From the NCBI GenBank assembly GCA_036172665.1, contig CM069870.1:21674001-21738000 (forward strand): a DNA stretch of 64,000 nucleotides, given 5' to 3'. Of the stretch, positions 40,794 through 52,046 are shown one piece after another (position 1 is the stretch's first letter; every line of letters starts with the position of its first letter). Made by a program: the position numbers and the translations under genes. The stretch comes from Prosopocoilus inquinatus (lineage: Eukaryota; Arthropoda; Insecta; Coleoptera; Lucanidae). Below the pieces are notes generated by a model. It was not told the origin of the DNA. It ran no database searches and saw nothing but the letters and a program-made list of their open reading frames with translations.

Positions 40794-42988
40794 TAAGTCC
40801 TGAGAATTTTACGTGCAATACCTGCCCAAAGGGCTTGATTACATGGCCACCTATGACGTCGAGATTGAGATACGCCCAATCAACGCGCCCGCATGTCTTG
40901 ATCAACATGCGGACTCCCAGAATGGATTGGGTTGCAAGCCCCGCACCCCCTCTAGTGTAGGCGAGAGATTATCCACTCTCTACTAGCTCTGCAGGCTAGT
41001 ACCCGAGCTAGAATGTAGCTCACCCGCCGGGGTGGGGAAACCACCCTTAGCCCAGCATGCGGGCTGTTAACCACTGCCACTACGAGTCCAACCAAATCGA
41101 CCGGACGGGAGCAGACCAGCAAGCCAGCCCACCCCCGGGGCTCAACCGGTCCCCATAGTACCAGCTTACGTCACTGGTGGGACGTTTCGGGCCGAAACCC
41201 TTCAGATGGGGCCCTTGCAAGCCCCGGCTTTGATCAGCCAACTCGGGTAGGTGGGGTCGTCATTCCCAAAGATCCCTTTCCTGTTTCCAACCAGGTCACG
41301 GACAAACACTCAAGCCGAGGCTTGGGGCCCGCCCGATCCCAGTCTTCCGTCAGGAGGAAACCTCCCTGCCTTCATATACAGACTCCCGAACGCGCACGGC
41401 TTACGGCTGGACGGCTTCAGATACAAAATAACCATTCACCCGTCAGTTCACTCGACGCATGTTCTCCTCAACCTCACACTCGCAGTCTTCTCCTTTCAAA
41501 CACACAACGCGCAAATTCAGACACTCTTTCAAATCTCGCTTTATCTAACACACTTCACTTACATCCATATTTCCATTCTCATTCATTCGCACACCCCATC
41601 CATCCAAATCACGTATGTCATCATACAATTTGCACTCTCCTAACACATGCTTCCAATCCTCTCTCTCTCACCACAGGCACAAAGTTCAATCATACTCAAA
41701 CCCCGTTCATACAAGAAAGCATTCAAACTTCCATGCCCAGTCAGGAGAAAGCAAACATGCAACCCAGGGTCAAACCACACATTTCTCCCCGCAAATGTGA
41801 CATCACGGACGAAGGAAAATGTCACCCTCCCTTTCACACTCTCATTCCACCTTTCTTGCCACCTTTCATTCAATCTTTCACGCAACACCCTTTTGCATTC
41901 AACTAGGCCCAACACATTCACGTCATTTTCGCTAAGCAACCCCTCACCAATCACGCCGAGTCTCACACCTCTCTTTGCTCTCCAAAGCAATCCTCTTCTC
42001 ACTGCCTCAAGATCCCAGGGAAGACCCCCGTGGAGCACCTGCATGGCGACCGTCGAAACCGTCCTACAAACACGAACACAGGGATACAACGCAACTCTCT
42101 GACATCTATTCGTACAATCTCTACCATAACCAAAACACATTAGGTCACACCATACATTCGCACCATACATAACACACGCAGTAAACAAACCATCATACAC
42201 ACATCGAGCTGCTCTCCGGTCCAGGCCCCAGTCCTTCCGCAGTACTCGCCTCATGCATCCTACAACATTGGTTAGCTTTCTCGTTAGACATTCCACATGC
42301 ACCCTGAAGTTCATTCTTTCAGTCACGGTCAGACCTAAGTACTTCACGCTCACTGCATACTTCAGCGCTCGCCCATTCACCCTGATTTGTGGAGGTCTAT
42401 TGCCCGACAGCTTCCCTTTCAACAACATGCACACAATCTTTTCATCCGACACACTTACACCCACAGACTCACCCCAAGCTGTAACGACTCTCATTCTCTC
42501 TTCCGCACATACTTTTATCTCCTTCCTGCTGTTCCCCTCTACCAAGACCAGAAGGTCATCAGCATAGGCCACCCCCTTACATCCTTCTTCAGTCAAATCA
42601 TTCAACAACACATCCATCATGGCGTTCCACACAACCGCACCACAGCTCGACCCCTGCGGGTACCCTTTTACAACTTGTCCCCATACCTCCTCATTCACAC
42701 CCCTCACACACACCGTTCTCTCGGAGAAGTAACTCTCTCACAGACGCACTTCCTTACATCCCACCGCTCGGAGCCTCTCTAACACGCTCATCCATGAGAG
42801 GTTGTCGAAGGCGCCCTTGAAGTCCACAAAAACACCCAGTATATACTTCTTGTCACATTCATTCACACGATCCTTCACCTCTCTCCACGCACCCTCAGTC
42901 GATCTGCCCCTCCGAAAATCAAACTGCCTGTCAGACATTCCGTCACCCAATATCCTCTCTAACCGATTCACCATCATTCGCTCCAGAA
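40794..42988 (-). mobile_element. 5'-truncated R1-like non-LTR retrotransposon
   Basis: Flanked by a 14-bp direct repeat CCTAGGTCGGGACA (40780-40793 and 42989-43002), a target duplication. The 5' end stops inside the RT domain; the 3' UTR is GC-rich (about 40794-41545) and has no poly(A) tail. It lies about 750 bp past the ankyrin gene stop codon, in the opposite direction. Confidence 0.85.
41545..42988 (-). pseudogene. R1-clade reverse transcriptase, C-terminal half, broken
   Basis: Reads VLERMMVNRLERIL, RQFDFRRGRSTEGAW, GVFVDFKGAFDNLSW, then GYPQGSSCGAVVWN and the catalytic YADD in VAYADDLLVLVEG. It continues through VKYLGLTVTERMNF and the R1-type linker (RRAARCVYDGLFTACVMYGA) to the terminal Cys-rich motif (CACGER...). 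Defects: an in-frame TGA at 42740-42738 and a frameshift in a GA repeat near 41665, after which the zinc-motif His and Cys continue in another frame to a stop near 41545. The endonuclease part is missing. Confidence 0.82.
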
Positions 42989-43069
42989 CCTAGGTCGGGA
43001 CAGTACCGAAATCCAAATTTCTTTGTAAAACGTACCACGTTTTTTTTTTAGGATTCTTACCTAACGTCT

Positions 43070-43093
43070 GCAATTATCTATCACGAACCGCCA
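43070..43093. repeat. Orphan hAT-like end
   Basis: TATCACGAACCGCCACTG resembles the right end of the 14048-15793 element (ATCACGAGCCGCCACTG). No matching left end nearby. Confidence 0.4.
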
Positions 43094-44335
43094 CTGATGG
43101 TAATCTGTACTAACAATGATCGAATAATGCTACAGCTCGTTACTTGTCATTAACCGATTATTAAGCAACTGTGGGCAATTATTATTATTTTTTTTAATTA
43201 ATAAGCGATTTCTTAGCAATACTTACTTCAAATCAGATCATTTACACCGAATATTTCTAATTGTGACGTCAATACGGGCGTAGTCAAGGTGAGGAAAACG
43301 GGGTACCTTGCCCCCCCCCCCCCAAGCTGTAGATATTCAAAGAGTATGCTACAACCGTGCGTCGAAAACTCTGTTTCTTAAAAGAGTTATTTTCATTTTG
43401 CCCCTCCTTAAATAAAATCCTGACTGCACGCTCATGCTCGTTAACTTTAGATACATATTTTTTCAATAACTTCTGATTTGAATTGTTTAAATAATTGCTG
43501 TGAATATTAAAAAAATATAGAATTGTATAAACTCAGTGAATCGTGAACAGTTTATCATTGCTTTTTTGAAGAAAATTGTAGGCAGCCAAACAAACGACTG
43601 TGTTCGTTGGGCTGCCTATACTAAGGCTTCTTGTGTTTTTTTTTAAATGTCTATTTTTAAACATGTACGTGATTATTTTTTTTTCCTTAATAATACACGT
43701 GAATTCTGCGCAATATTAAAATCTTTTTTGAGTTATTTTAAAAAATCGATTGAGTTTTTTTTGTTTTTTATTTGTTCGATTTTTTTATTTCGGACTCGTT
43801 CGTTTGCTCGATCGTCTTTTGTTTTCATTTTTCATTTTGTTTTTTTCTCATAGCGCTACTCTTGACGTTTTTCATTAAAGCTTTACGCAAGTTATTCGGC
43901 TTTTGTCTAATTTCTTCATAATCTAGATTTTTGTTAATTGAATTCGTCAGTTCGATCGTCTTCTGTTTTCGTTTTACATTTTGCTAATTAATTCCTTCTT
44001 CTACTTTTAATACTTATTTTGATATTTTCTTAATAGCTTTTTTTTGAATTATCCAATCAATTGATCTTTGTTGTTTTTTTGCCTTTCTGGTATTTCTTAT
44101 AGGTTTACGATTTTTTAAATTTGTTTTCGTGATTTCGCTTTTTACTTTGTTTTATTTACCGAGCCGATTGTTTTTCTTTGTTCCTTAAAGCAAAATAATT
44201 AATCAGAATTGTAAAATATTACAATTCTGATTAACTTCTGAGTGTTTAAACAATAGTTTAAACACTCAAAAATATCTCGACAAGAAAATTATTGCTTCCG
44301 CCTTTAGTGTAGGCAACCATACCGACTGCTGCCTC
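43094..44335. repeat. T-rich degenerate repeats and short hairpins
   Basis: From about 43630, GATCGTCTTTTGTTTTC-type words (43808, 43952) recall the arrays at 19-27 kb. Hairpins: AGGCAGCC/GGCTGCCT (43580-43617), CAGAATTGTAA/TTACAATTCTG (about 44203-44231) and GAGTGTTTAAAC/GTTTAAACACTC (44240-44268). No gene. Confidence 0.45.
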
Positions 44336-45629
44336 CAGTGGCGTAACTAGAAGTCAAGCCACGCCTGATTGCAAAACGTTACCAGCTCCTAACAAAGTAA
44401 AACTAAAAAAATATATATTTTATAACTTTCAAGAAAATTAAAAAAAATATCATCTTTAACTGCTTGTTTTCTATGCTAAGCAAATCAAAATTGTTTAACT
44501 GCTTCCGGATTATCCTAAATTAGCACTAAGCGGGCACACTTACAGCGTTTTCGACTGACTGCTCTAGCGCACTTTGAGAGTACCTCCATCCTTTGGTTTT
44601 ACATGAAGTTAAAACAAGATGGAGATACTCCGAGAGCACTACCGAGCAATCAGTCCAAAACGCTATTAAATTGTTTGCAGATTAATAGATGGCGCTACTA
44701 ATATTTTGTCACTTATTCCAAATTGTAAGAATCGTAACGTTGTTTTTTGCATTTGCTTAGCGTGTTGAAATTGTTTCCGTGGAGTGAAGGGGACAAAGCT
44801 ACGGTTCGCAGCAACAGATGGCGCGACCAATGTTTGTTATTTATTAAAAACACAAAACTGAAAGCTAGTACTAAGCGAAAGTACGCTTCAATTATTTTTC
44901 AAGTATTTTCTCGGAGAAAACGTATTTTCAGCTGTTTTGAAACTGATTCTCAGAAATTAAAGGTAGCGAAAAATTGATTGCGACTTCAGATTCAGAGATG
45001 GCGCTACTTATATTTGAAACTTCTTGTATTTTAGTTATTTCCGTTTCTCAATTTTATTTACTCTAAATCGTATTTCGTTATGACATTTTCTTTAATATTC
45101 TTAGCGTTTTTCCATTGCTTCGCGAAATTGCTTCCCCGCAAATAAAACGACTCTTTTGTTTTTGAACTTTCTTAATCTAACGTGCTTCAGTTTTTTTCAA
45201 ATCATTTCCTTGGCAGATTACAAATTTAAGGCGTGTGTTAATTAACAGATGACGCCACAAATATCATTCATTCGAAAGCGTTAACGTTTGAAACGTATTC
45301 CTCGAGCTTTCTTTACGTTTTTCAGTTGTTTTGAAATTGCTTTCCTGTAGTCATATTTCCAAAAATTAATCCTCCCAGTGTTTATTTAAAGACGATGTGT
45401 TTTTTTTTCATTTCTGCATTCGATTTATTACTATCAGAAATGTTTACAGTACAACAAAGTTTTCAATTTTTCCGCGCTTGTGAATCTTTTCAGTGATCAA
45501 AAAAATATGAAACTTCCTGCGTATTTGCTTGCTAATAAAAATTTTGATATTTACTTTAAGCTTCTTGCCCGTGGCGTATTACCGCCAGATTGCTTTTCAA
45601 TCCCTGCAACCCCTACAGCTACGCCACTG
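44336..45629. mobile_element. CAGTGGCGTAACT-ended hAT-like element
   Basis: Left CAGTGGCGTAACTAG, right CTACAGCTACGCCACTG, 1294 bp. I see no convincing 8-bp duplication. The interior repeats AGATGGCGC/GACGCC blocks at 44687, 44816, 44996 and 45245, and holds a small MITE at 44545-44663. Confidence 0.5.
44545..44663. mobile_element. AGCGTTTTCGACTG MITE, copy 1
   Basis: AGCGTTTTCGACTGACTGCT at the left and AGCAATCAGTCCAAAACGCT at the right; the middle has ACCTCCATC/AAGATGGAGATAC. Homologous to 54444-54556. Confidence 0.65.
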
Positions 45630-46200
45630 GTTTCCCTATACTTCTTTGAAAATAACTTTTTGTTTATGTGTTCATATGAAATGGCAATAATCTAGTAATC
45701 ATTTTTAAATGTTTAGGACGTTAAAACCCTGTTGAAGAAAGTGATCCATTAACTGCTTTCTATAATAATTTTAATTCGAAAAGACTATTAATTCAAAAAA
45801 ATATATAAAAATTGTTTATTCCTGACAAGAAATACAAATCTGAAAAAAAATTTCTTTTAGTGTCGCTTTTAAATAACGTGTTGTTTTAAAATTTATTTCA
45901 AATTGATTGTTCAAAACGGAACTAAATACTTTTCCGATTCATTCGTGCGATTGCGACTCATTTTAACGCATTAATTAAAGTAATTTATTATTAATCGTTG
46001 AAAGTTTATGCAACAAAATTGTAAATATTATTGTTAGTACAACTCACTTGACTCACCCCACATAACTTCAAGTTCTTATCATACTAAGTTGATTAGATAT
46101 GATTTTTTTTTGAAGGAACGTTTATAAAACGAAGTGTATCGTTACAATAAATTATTATTAATGCTAGTACTATGAGGGATTTGAATTAATTTGAATTAAT
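45630..46200. other. Intergenic DNA, nothing recognised
   Basis: AT-rich, no coding or repeat structure that I can support. Confidence 0.4.
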
Positions 46201-47490
46201 CAAATGAACCAAAAAAAAAAACCGGAAAATATTTATGGAATTGCCAAAAAACTAGAAAAAATGAAAGGAAAAACTTTAAGTAATAGTTTCAATGCCAACC
46301 CAGCCCAAGAAAAGTTGCCAAAAAAACGTTTAAAATTTAAATAACAGTTTCAAGGTCAACGCAGGAAAAGAATTGAAAATCGAAAGGCATCCTGAAAAAT
46401 TAGAACAAAAAAGGGTAGAAAATTAAAAATATCGAAAAATTTCCAACAAGAAACTAAAAATCTTGGAAATCTGAGTAACAGTTTCAAGGTCAACCTAACC
46501 CAACCGCAGAAAACTCAAGAAAAGAATTTAAAACAGAAAATCATGAAAAATTTAAAACAAAAAATTTTAAAAATTCAAGATGGCCGTTCTCCGAGGGAAA
46601 TTGTGACGTATCATAAGAATGCGTATCGCAAGCAAAGTAGTGGCCTGGGTTGGGTTGGGAATTGCCAAAAAACTAGAAAAAATGAAAGAAAAAACTAATA
46701 ATTGCAATGCCAATCCAGCCCAAGAAAAATTGTCAAAAACGTTTAAAATTTAAATTACAGTTTCAAGGTTAACGCAGGAAAAGAATTGAAAATCGAAAGG
46801 AATCCTGAAAAATTAGAACAAAAAAAAGGTGGAAAATTAAAAATATCAAAAAAAGTTCTAGCAAGAAAACTAAAAATCTTGAAAATCTGAGTAATACTTT
46901 CAAGGTCAACCTAACCCAACCGCAGCAAACTCAAGAAAATAATTTAAAATCGAAACGAATCCTGAAAAATTAGAATAAAAAAGGGCAGAAAATTAAAAAT
47001 ATTGAAAAATTTCCAGCTAGAAAACTAAAAATCTTGGAAATCTGAGTAATAGTTTCAAGGTTAACCTAACCCAACCTCAGCAATCTCAAGGAACGAATTT
47101 AAAATAGAAAATCATAAAAATTTAAAACAAAAAAAAATTTAAAACAAAAAAAAATTAAAAAATTCAAGATGGCCGTTCTCCGAGGGAAATTGTAACGTAT
47201 CATATGAACGGGCATCGCAAGTAGACTAGTGGGCTAAGCCAGCCCAAGAAAAATTGGAAAAATTAAAGAAACTGCAAAAAAACGTTTAAAATTTAAATAA
47301 CTTTCAAGGTCAACGCAGGAAAAGAATTTAATATCGAAAGGAATCCTGAAAAATTAAAAATATCGAAAAATTTCCAGCAATAAAACTAAAAATCTTGAAA
47401 ATCTGAGTAATGGTTTCAAGGTCAACCTAACCCAACTACAGCAAATTCAAAGAACAGAATTAAAATACAAGGAAGCCATGAAAAATTGAA
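46200..47490. repeat. A-rich degenerate tandem array
   Basis: Interleaved units: AAAACGTTTAAAATTTAAAT then TTTCAAGGTCAACGCAGGAA (46327, 46738, 47280), AATCCTGAAAAATTAGAA, AAACTAAAAATCTTGGAAAT and CAAGGTCAACCTAACCCAAC. A longer block, AGATGGCCGTTCTCCGAGGG, occurs at 46578 and 47167 (spacing 589). Confidence 0.75.
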
Positions 47491-48034
47491 ACAAAGCACC
47501 TTGAATTTTTTAATATTTTTTTTATTATCTTTCTCGATCATCAAAGTTTTTAATTTTTAATTTTTGATCCTTTCCGTTTTAGTTTAGCTTTTTCCGTACG
47601 CACCGCAGTTGTCATTTGTTTTCCTTTTTCCTTACTTTATTTGCAGATTTCATTTTGAATTTTAATTAGTTATTTTTTTTTAAAGAAAATCGATTTATTT
47701 CGACAGTCAAAATATTCTTTGTTTCTAATTGATTAGTAATTTTCAGAAATTAAATAATCAGAAGTTTATTTTCATTTTTTTGCGAATTTTGTGTATTTTG
47801 AACAAACATTACGTGATCGCCATTTGTTTTGTCTTGTTTTGTTTTTTCGAACTTTTTCGCACTAGGATTTTAATTTACATATTTAGTTTTTTTTTTCATT
47901 TCAGTTTAATTTTTTTTTGTTTTTAATTCGCCACTTGTTTTGCTTTTTTGTTCTTTCCTGGGACTTTTATTTATTTTATTTTATCGATTTCGAATATACA
48001 TTTTTTTTGCTATAAAACGCTAAATACTTCAAAA
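47491..48034. other. T-rich intergenic DNA
   Basis: Low-complexity T-rich sequence with a GATCGCCATTTGTTTTG word, similar in style to the 19-27 kb arrays. No gene. Confidence 0.35.
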
Positions 48035-48365
48035 TTTTTGTTGCAAATCGTTTTTGATTGCAGTGAACCTCGAGCAGCCTCTGTATAGTTGTTTCAGCCC
48101 TGTTTGGAGCTTCTTCATCATCATCTCTGCTGATGAAGCCCCAAACAGGGCTGAAACAGCTGTACAGAGGCTGCTCGAGGTTTTTTCACTGCAATCAAAA
48201 ACGATTTGCAACAATTTTTCTTTAAAACTTTCATTATGTTTTGACAGCAAGCATGGCTGCCTTGCATGGGGTAGCTTATTATGTAGCAAACCCGCTTCAA
48301 TTTGTTATCCTACTGTAATGTCAGGTGAAAAGGCGATCGTAGGATGTCGTTGTTTTATCTATTCA
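48035..48365. mobile_element. Foldback element with hammerhead-like core
   Basis: Centre near 48115: CCTCGAGCAGCCTCTGTATA at the left mirrors GTACAGAGGCTGCTCGAGG at the right, and AAATCGTTTTTGATTGCAGT mirrors ACTGCAATCAAAAACGATTT. One arm continues through ACAGCAAGCATGGCTGCCTT to AGGATGTCG. Confidence 0.75.
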
Positions 48366-48618
48366 CCGCTAAATATTACATAGACAAGGGAAAATAAAGC
48401 TCGGTCGAAAAATGCTAAAATAGTTATTCTGAAGAATGTCTCAATTATAATAATTCTGATTTTTTCCTTTCCTTAAAATACGGAACCAGGTCTCTCAAAC
48501 AAATTACGTTGCATTGAATAAATATTTACGACTTAGAAATTTTTGATAAGCAGAAGCAGATGGTATTAATAGACGCTCTCGAATTACCAAATGAATCCGA
48601 GATAAACGTGTTTTCTAA

Positions 48619-48624
48619 TTTATT
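48619..48624 (-). terminator. Poly(A) signal of 48.7-kb gene
   Basis: AATAAA on the - strand, 116 bp past the stop codon. Confidence 0.45.
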
Positions 48625-48739
48625 AAAACGAACAAAAAAATTAAAACAAGCTAACAGTCGTTATTATTTATAAATAGAAACCAACGTCACACATAAATAT
48701 ATCTAATAAATAAATAAAAGGCACACTTTTCGTTTCGAC

Positions 48740-49405
48740 TCAATTCCCTGCGTACTTGCAGATTCCGTCTTCGTCCCTTTTTCCGTCCGGTCCGCATTGT
48801 TCGTTTTCCGCCCCCAGCAAGAGCAATTCGCCCTTAACCAGCTTCCTATCTTGAATTTTCGTCTCGTTGTCTTTTTCATAGAATTTCTTTTCGTCTTCTT
48901 CTTCTTTGCCTACATCGTTTTCCTCGACGGGTATGCTGACCAGAAACGCCCTTGCATACCGCCCGTTGATGTTGACTTCTTTGCGATCTTCGTTTTTTGC
49001 GTTTAAGGAAATACTGGAGGGTGATCTAGCCATTAAGAGTTCCTCATTTTTCTCAACGTTTGGATGCAATTTGTCCAAATTATTTCTCGAATTCGTTATA
49101 TCGACGTGATAGGGTGCGGTTTTGGATTCGATAAAATTCTGCGCGTCCAAGGATTCCGCTGGCTTCTTTCGCTGTTTTAAAGACTTGAGCGGCACCACTG
49201 ACTTTGACAGGAAGTCCAGCAGCCCCGAGCTCGACGAAGACGTCGTCGGTATGACGAGTATGACGAAGTTCTCCAGGTCTGCCCTAATGTTAATCTCACC
49301 TTCTTGACGTTGATCGTACTGGACGCGAGCGGATGGTAACAACGGCGAAGCATAAACGCAAGCGGCAGTCAACGCAAGAAGTTGTATGATGGTGATGGTC
49401 GACAT
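48740..49405 (-). CDS. Secreted protein with DQRQ motif and C-terminal Cys pair (hypothetical)
   Basis: 221 residues from the ATG at 49405-49403. I chose this start because a signal peptide follows at once (MSTITIIQLLALTAACVYA, likely cut before SPLLP). An upstream in-frame ATG at 49507 would place 34 polar residues before it. The mature part opens with YDQRQEGEINIR, then VILVIP and a serine run, a long charged middle (KK, E and D clusters), and ends CGPDGKRDEDGICKYAGN. The DQRQ segment resembles that of 62150-62696. Function unknown; exported by inference. TATAAAA at 49676-49670 and AATAAA at 48624-48619 bracket it. Confidence 0.72.
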   Translation of the reverse strand: MSTITIIQLLALTAACVYASPLLPSARVQYDQRQEGEINIRADLENFVILVIPTTSSSSSGLLDFLSKSVVPLKSLKQRKKPAESLDAQNFIESKTAPYHVDITNSRNNLDKLHPNVEKNEELLMARSPSSISLNAKNEDRKEVNINGRYARAFLVSIPVEENDVGKEEEDEKKFYEKDNETKIQDRKLVKGELLLLGAENEQCGPDGKRDEDGICKYAGN

Positions 49406-49669
49406 AACGGCGAGATGTGCACTACTAAAATGACCGGATTCAACTGAAGACCCCAAGTTCTTGTTTACAAATCGAACACTCTCCGTAATCTCGCGTGTAC
49501 AAAACATACATAACGGGTTCTGGTTGTGCTCGTTTAATCGCCGTTCCTCTTCTTGTAGGATGGGATTAGGTAGCCTGGAGCTGCTGATGGTTTTTAGGAG
49601 GTATAATGATATTTATTTGCTGAACTCGCTTTAAATTCGCGCTGATGATGGCCTGACCTGAATGTTTCC

Positions 49670-49676
49670 TTTTTAT
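49670..49676 (-). promoter_or_regulatory. Candidate TATA box of 48.7-kb gene
   Basis: TATAAAA on the - strand about 265 bp before the chosen ATG. A transcription start would fall near 49645. An upstream intron ending at a TTTTAG near 49423 is possible but not shown. Confidence 0.4.
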
Positions 49677-49799
49677 ATTTATTATGTTTGTGTTTTTAAC
49701 GTGCCCGTTTTCGTGCCAAATCGTTCTAACTGTAAAACAACTGGCACTTTTGCAATACTTAAATTTATACATTTAAATGCAGCGACGGTTTAAAAACCG

Positions 49800-50730
49800 T
49801 GCAACCAAACTTAAAAGTACTCCACAACATGCAAAGTGCACAGTGCTACATTATCATTAATCACTTAATTAATTGATTGAATAAACAATTTTATGGCGCT
49901 TTAAATGTTGTCATTTTAAGAGTAACTTCTCGTTTGCACGCGTACGGTGGTGTCGAAAAGTTTTAAGACGAAATGAAATACTCCTGGCCGTACGAATATC
50001 CGTGCTTTGCAATTATGAACCTTAACAACATTTAGCCGGTTGATCTGCTTTTATGGTACGGCCGGCGCACATATGGGTATTTGCCCCGAAAAGCTGTGTC
50101 GAATGACAAAAATCGTAAATTTGACTACAATAACTATTACCTAAGATAGAACAATACTTAGGGATCAAGAGGGTAAACTTATTTTTTTCCTCGGGTAGAA
50201 GAACAACATACCATCAAAGGGATCAAAGCACCTTGATAGTCCGTTGTGTTAAACGTATATGCCTAACTCAAAAAATAATTAAATTCAAACTGTTTCTAAT
50301 TCTTCTTTGAAGCTATATGCTATGATTTTTGTAACGGAAGATGTTCAGCCAAGTAAGCACTGTTCATATCAACCATTATTTTTTAAATGCTATTGTCAGT
50401 ATTTAAGATATTTCAGATTAACGGTATGTCAAATTTATGTCGTTGAATTTTCGATTATTAGTGTACATCGAAAGAGTTTTCTTACATGCCAGGGCGTTTC
50501 CGGGTCGATTTTTTTCTGTTATGTTTTACAGTAAGTAAGACTTTAAATATCTGAAGACTTCGGCTGCCGAAATTTGCCTATAAATGTATGACAATTATTT
50601 TCTTGATGCTATGACTTGCAGTAGTAGGCAAAAAACTTTGCAAAAAACTAGACTATATGCAAAACGACAGAAGTTAAAAATTCTACATATCCTGAATAAC
50701 AAAAGAATGAATTCATACACAAACTGTCCT
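49800..50730. other. Intergenic DNA, nothing recognised
   Basis: No coding, RNA or repeat feature that I can support. Confidence 0.4.
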
Positions 50731-51374
50731 GTACAGGGTGTTCATGAAAATCTGCTACTACAGCTTCTTATTCGAATTTTTACGAAGTAACTTAAATTAG
50801 TAGTAAACTTTCAGGATTTTTCCTCCTAGATTTAATGGTGCTTTCGGAAAAACAAATGACTATTAAGTTTTTGAGATTTTTTATTGATTATGGTTTCTAT
50901 TTAAATGGAATGTTAGGTAGGATCATCGCATCGCGTACAGAATATTAAATTAATTATGTTCCTAAAATATCATCATCTTTGGGAATATGATTTAATTTTA
51001 TATTTAGTAACAAAATCTTAATACTCACAGAAAATGTCTGCAATAACTAACTTTTTTTATTTGAAATTTCAGTAGTTAGTAGGTAGCTTAAATTAGAGAA
51101 ATTTCAGTACTTTTCCTGCTCGAATTAATGGTACCTGAGGAGAAATAAATGAATAAATATCAGGTTTCCGAGATTTTCAATTGTTTTCAACTTTTTTAAA
51201 TGATACGATGATAAAAAATGTATGTTGTGTTTAAAGAAATTGAAAACAATGGAAAATCTCGTAAACCTGATAGTCATTTGTTTTTCTGATGGTACCCTAA
51301 ATTCGAGCAGGAAAGTCTTGAAACTTCTAATTTAAGTTACTTCATAAAAACCGCTCCCATGAACATCCTGTATA
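50731..51374. mobile_element. Foldback element, copy 2 (shorter)
   Basis: GTACAGGGTGTTCATG at the left and CATGAACATCCTGTAT at the right. Internal blocks (TTTACGAAGTAACTTAAATT, TTCGGAAAAACAAATG, GATTTTCAATTGTTTTCAAC) match 5813-7044. Confidence 0.7.
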
Positions 51375-51830
51375 AACTCGGAAATTAAAGAGACGTCTTG
51401 CGGCGAACGGATAGAACATATTCATTCATGTCGCTTTTTCAACAGTAACTTCAATGGAGGGCAGGAATTAATAGAAATTCATGTGGTGCATAATTAAAGT
51501 GTGCACCCGGTATATGGTAACAGATAAATTTCAGCCTAAAATACTTTATTGTCACCGAATAAATGCGAAAATATGAAAAAATAATTTTGGCCAACTTTTT
51601 GGGTCTAATACCCCTACGTGCGCCGGCAAGCCTAATAAATAAATATTGGTTACGGTTTCCAGTAATAATAACAGGTATCGTTGGTCCTATGACAATATAC
51701 ATACATACAATGGAATGATTATCTCTTTCGGTAGTATGTGTTCTGTGTTCCATTTCACAACGAAATTAAACGAAACTTTCCGACACAAGAAATTGTTCAA
51801 TACTAAAAGATAATTAGTTCACAGCTTCTT

Positions 51831-52046
51831 ATACACAGAGAAAAATCAATGGTAAAAAGTAACACAATTGTAGTCAGAATAAAGACAGAAACAAATTGTA
51901 ACAAATATTGACATAATTGTAGTAAATATTAGCACAATTGTAGTAAATAGTCCGACAATTGTGCGAATATTTGCTACAATTTGTTTCCGTCTTCATTCTA
52001 ACTACTATTTGTGTTACTTTTTACTAATGATTTTTCTCTGTGTACC
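51831..52046. mobile_element. ACACAGAGAAAAATCA MITE, copy 2
   Basis: Perfect outer ends ACACAGAGAAAAATCA and TGATTTTTCTCTGTGT. Inner inverted blocks GTAAAAAGTAACACAA and GACAGAAACAAATTG. Internal direct repeats of CAATTGTAGTAAATA. Related to 33465-33661. Confidence 0.75.

Noticed and set aside
41251..42993. Several + strand open frames up to 194 codons
   Set aside because: They lie opposite the GC-rich R1-like reverse transcriptase and are shadows of that coding strand.
44336..45629. 8-bp target duplication around the CAGTGGCGTAACT element
   Set aside because: Flanks GCTGCCTC and GTTTCCCT match poorly, so I list the element by its ends only.
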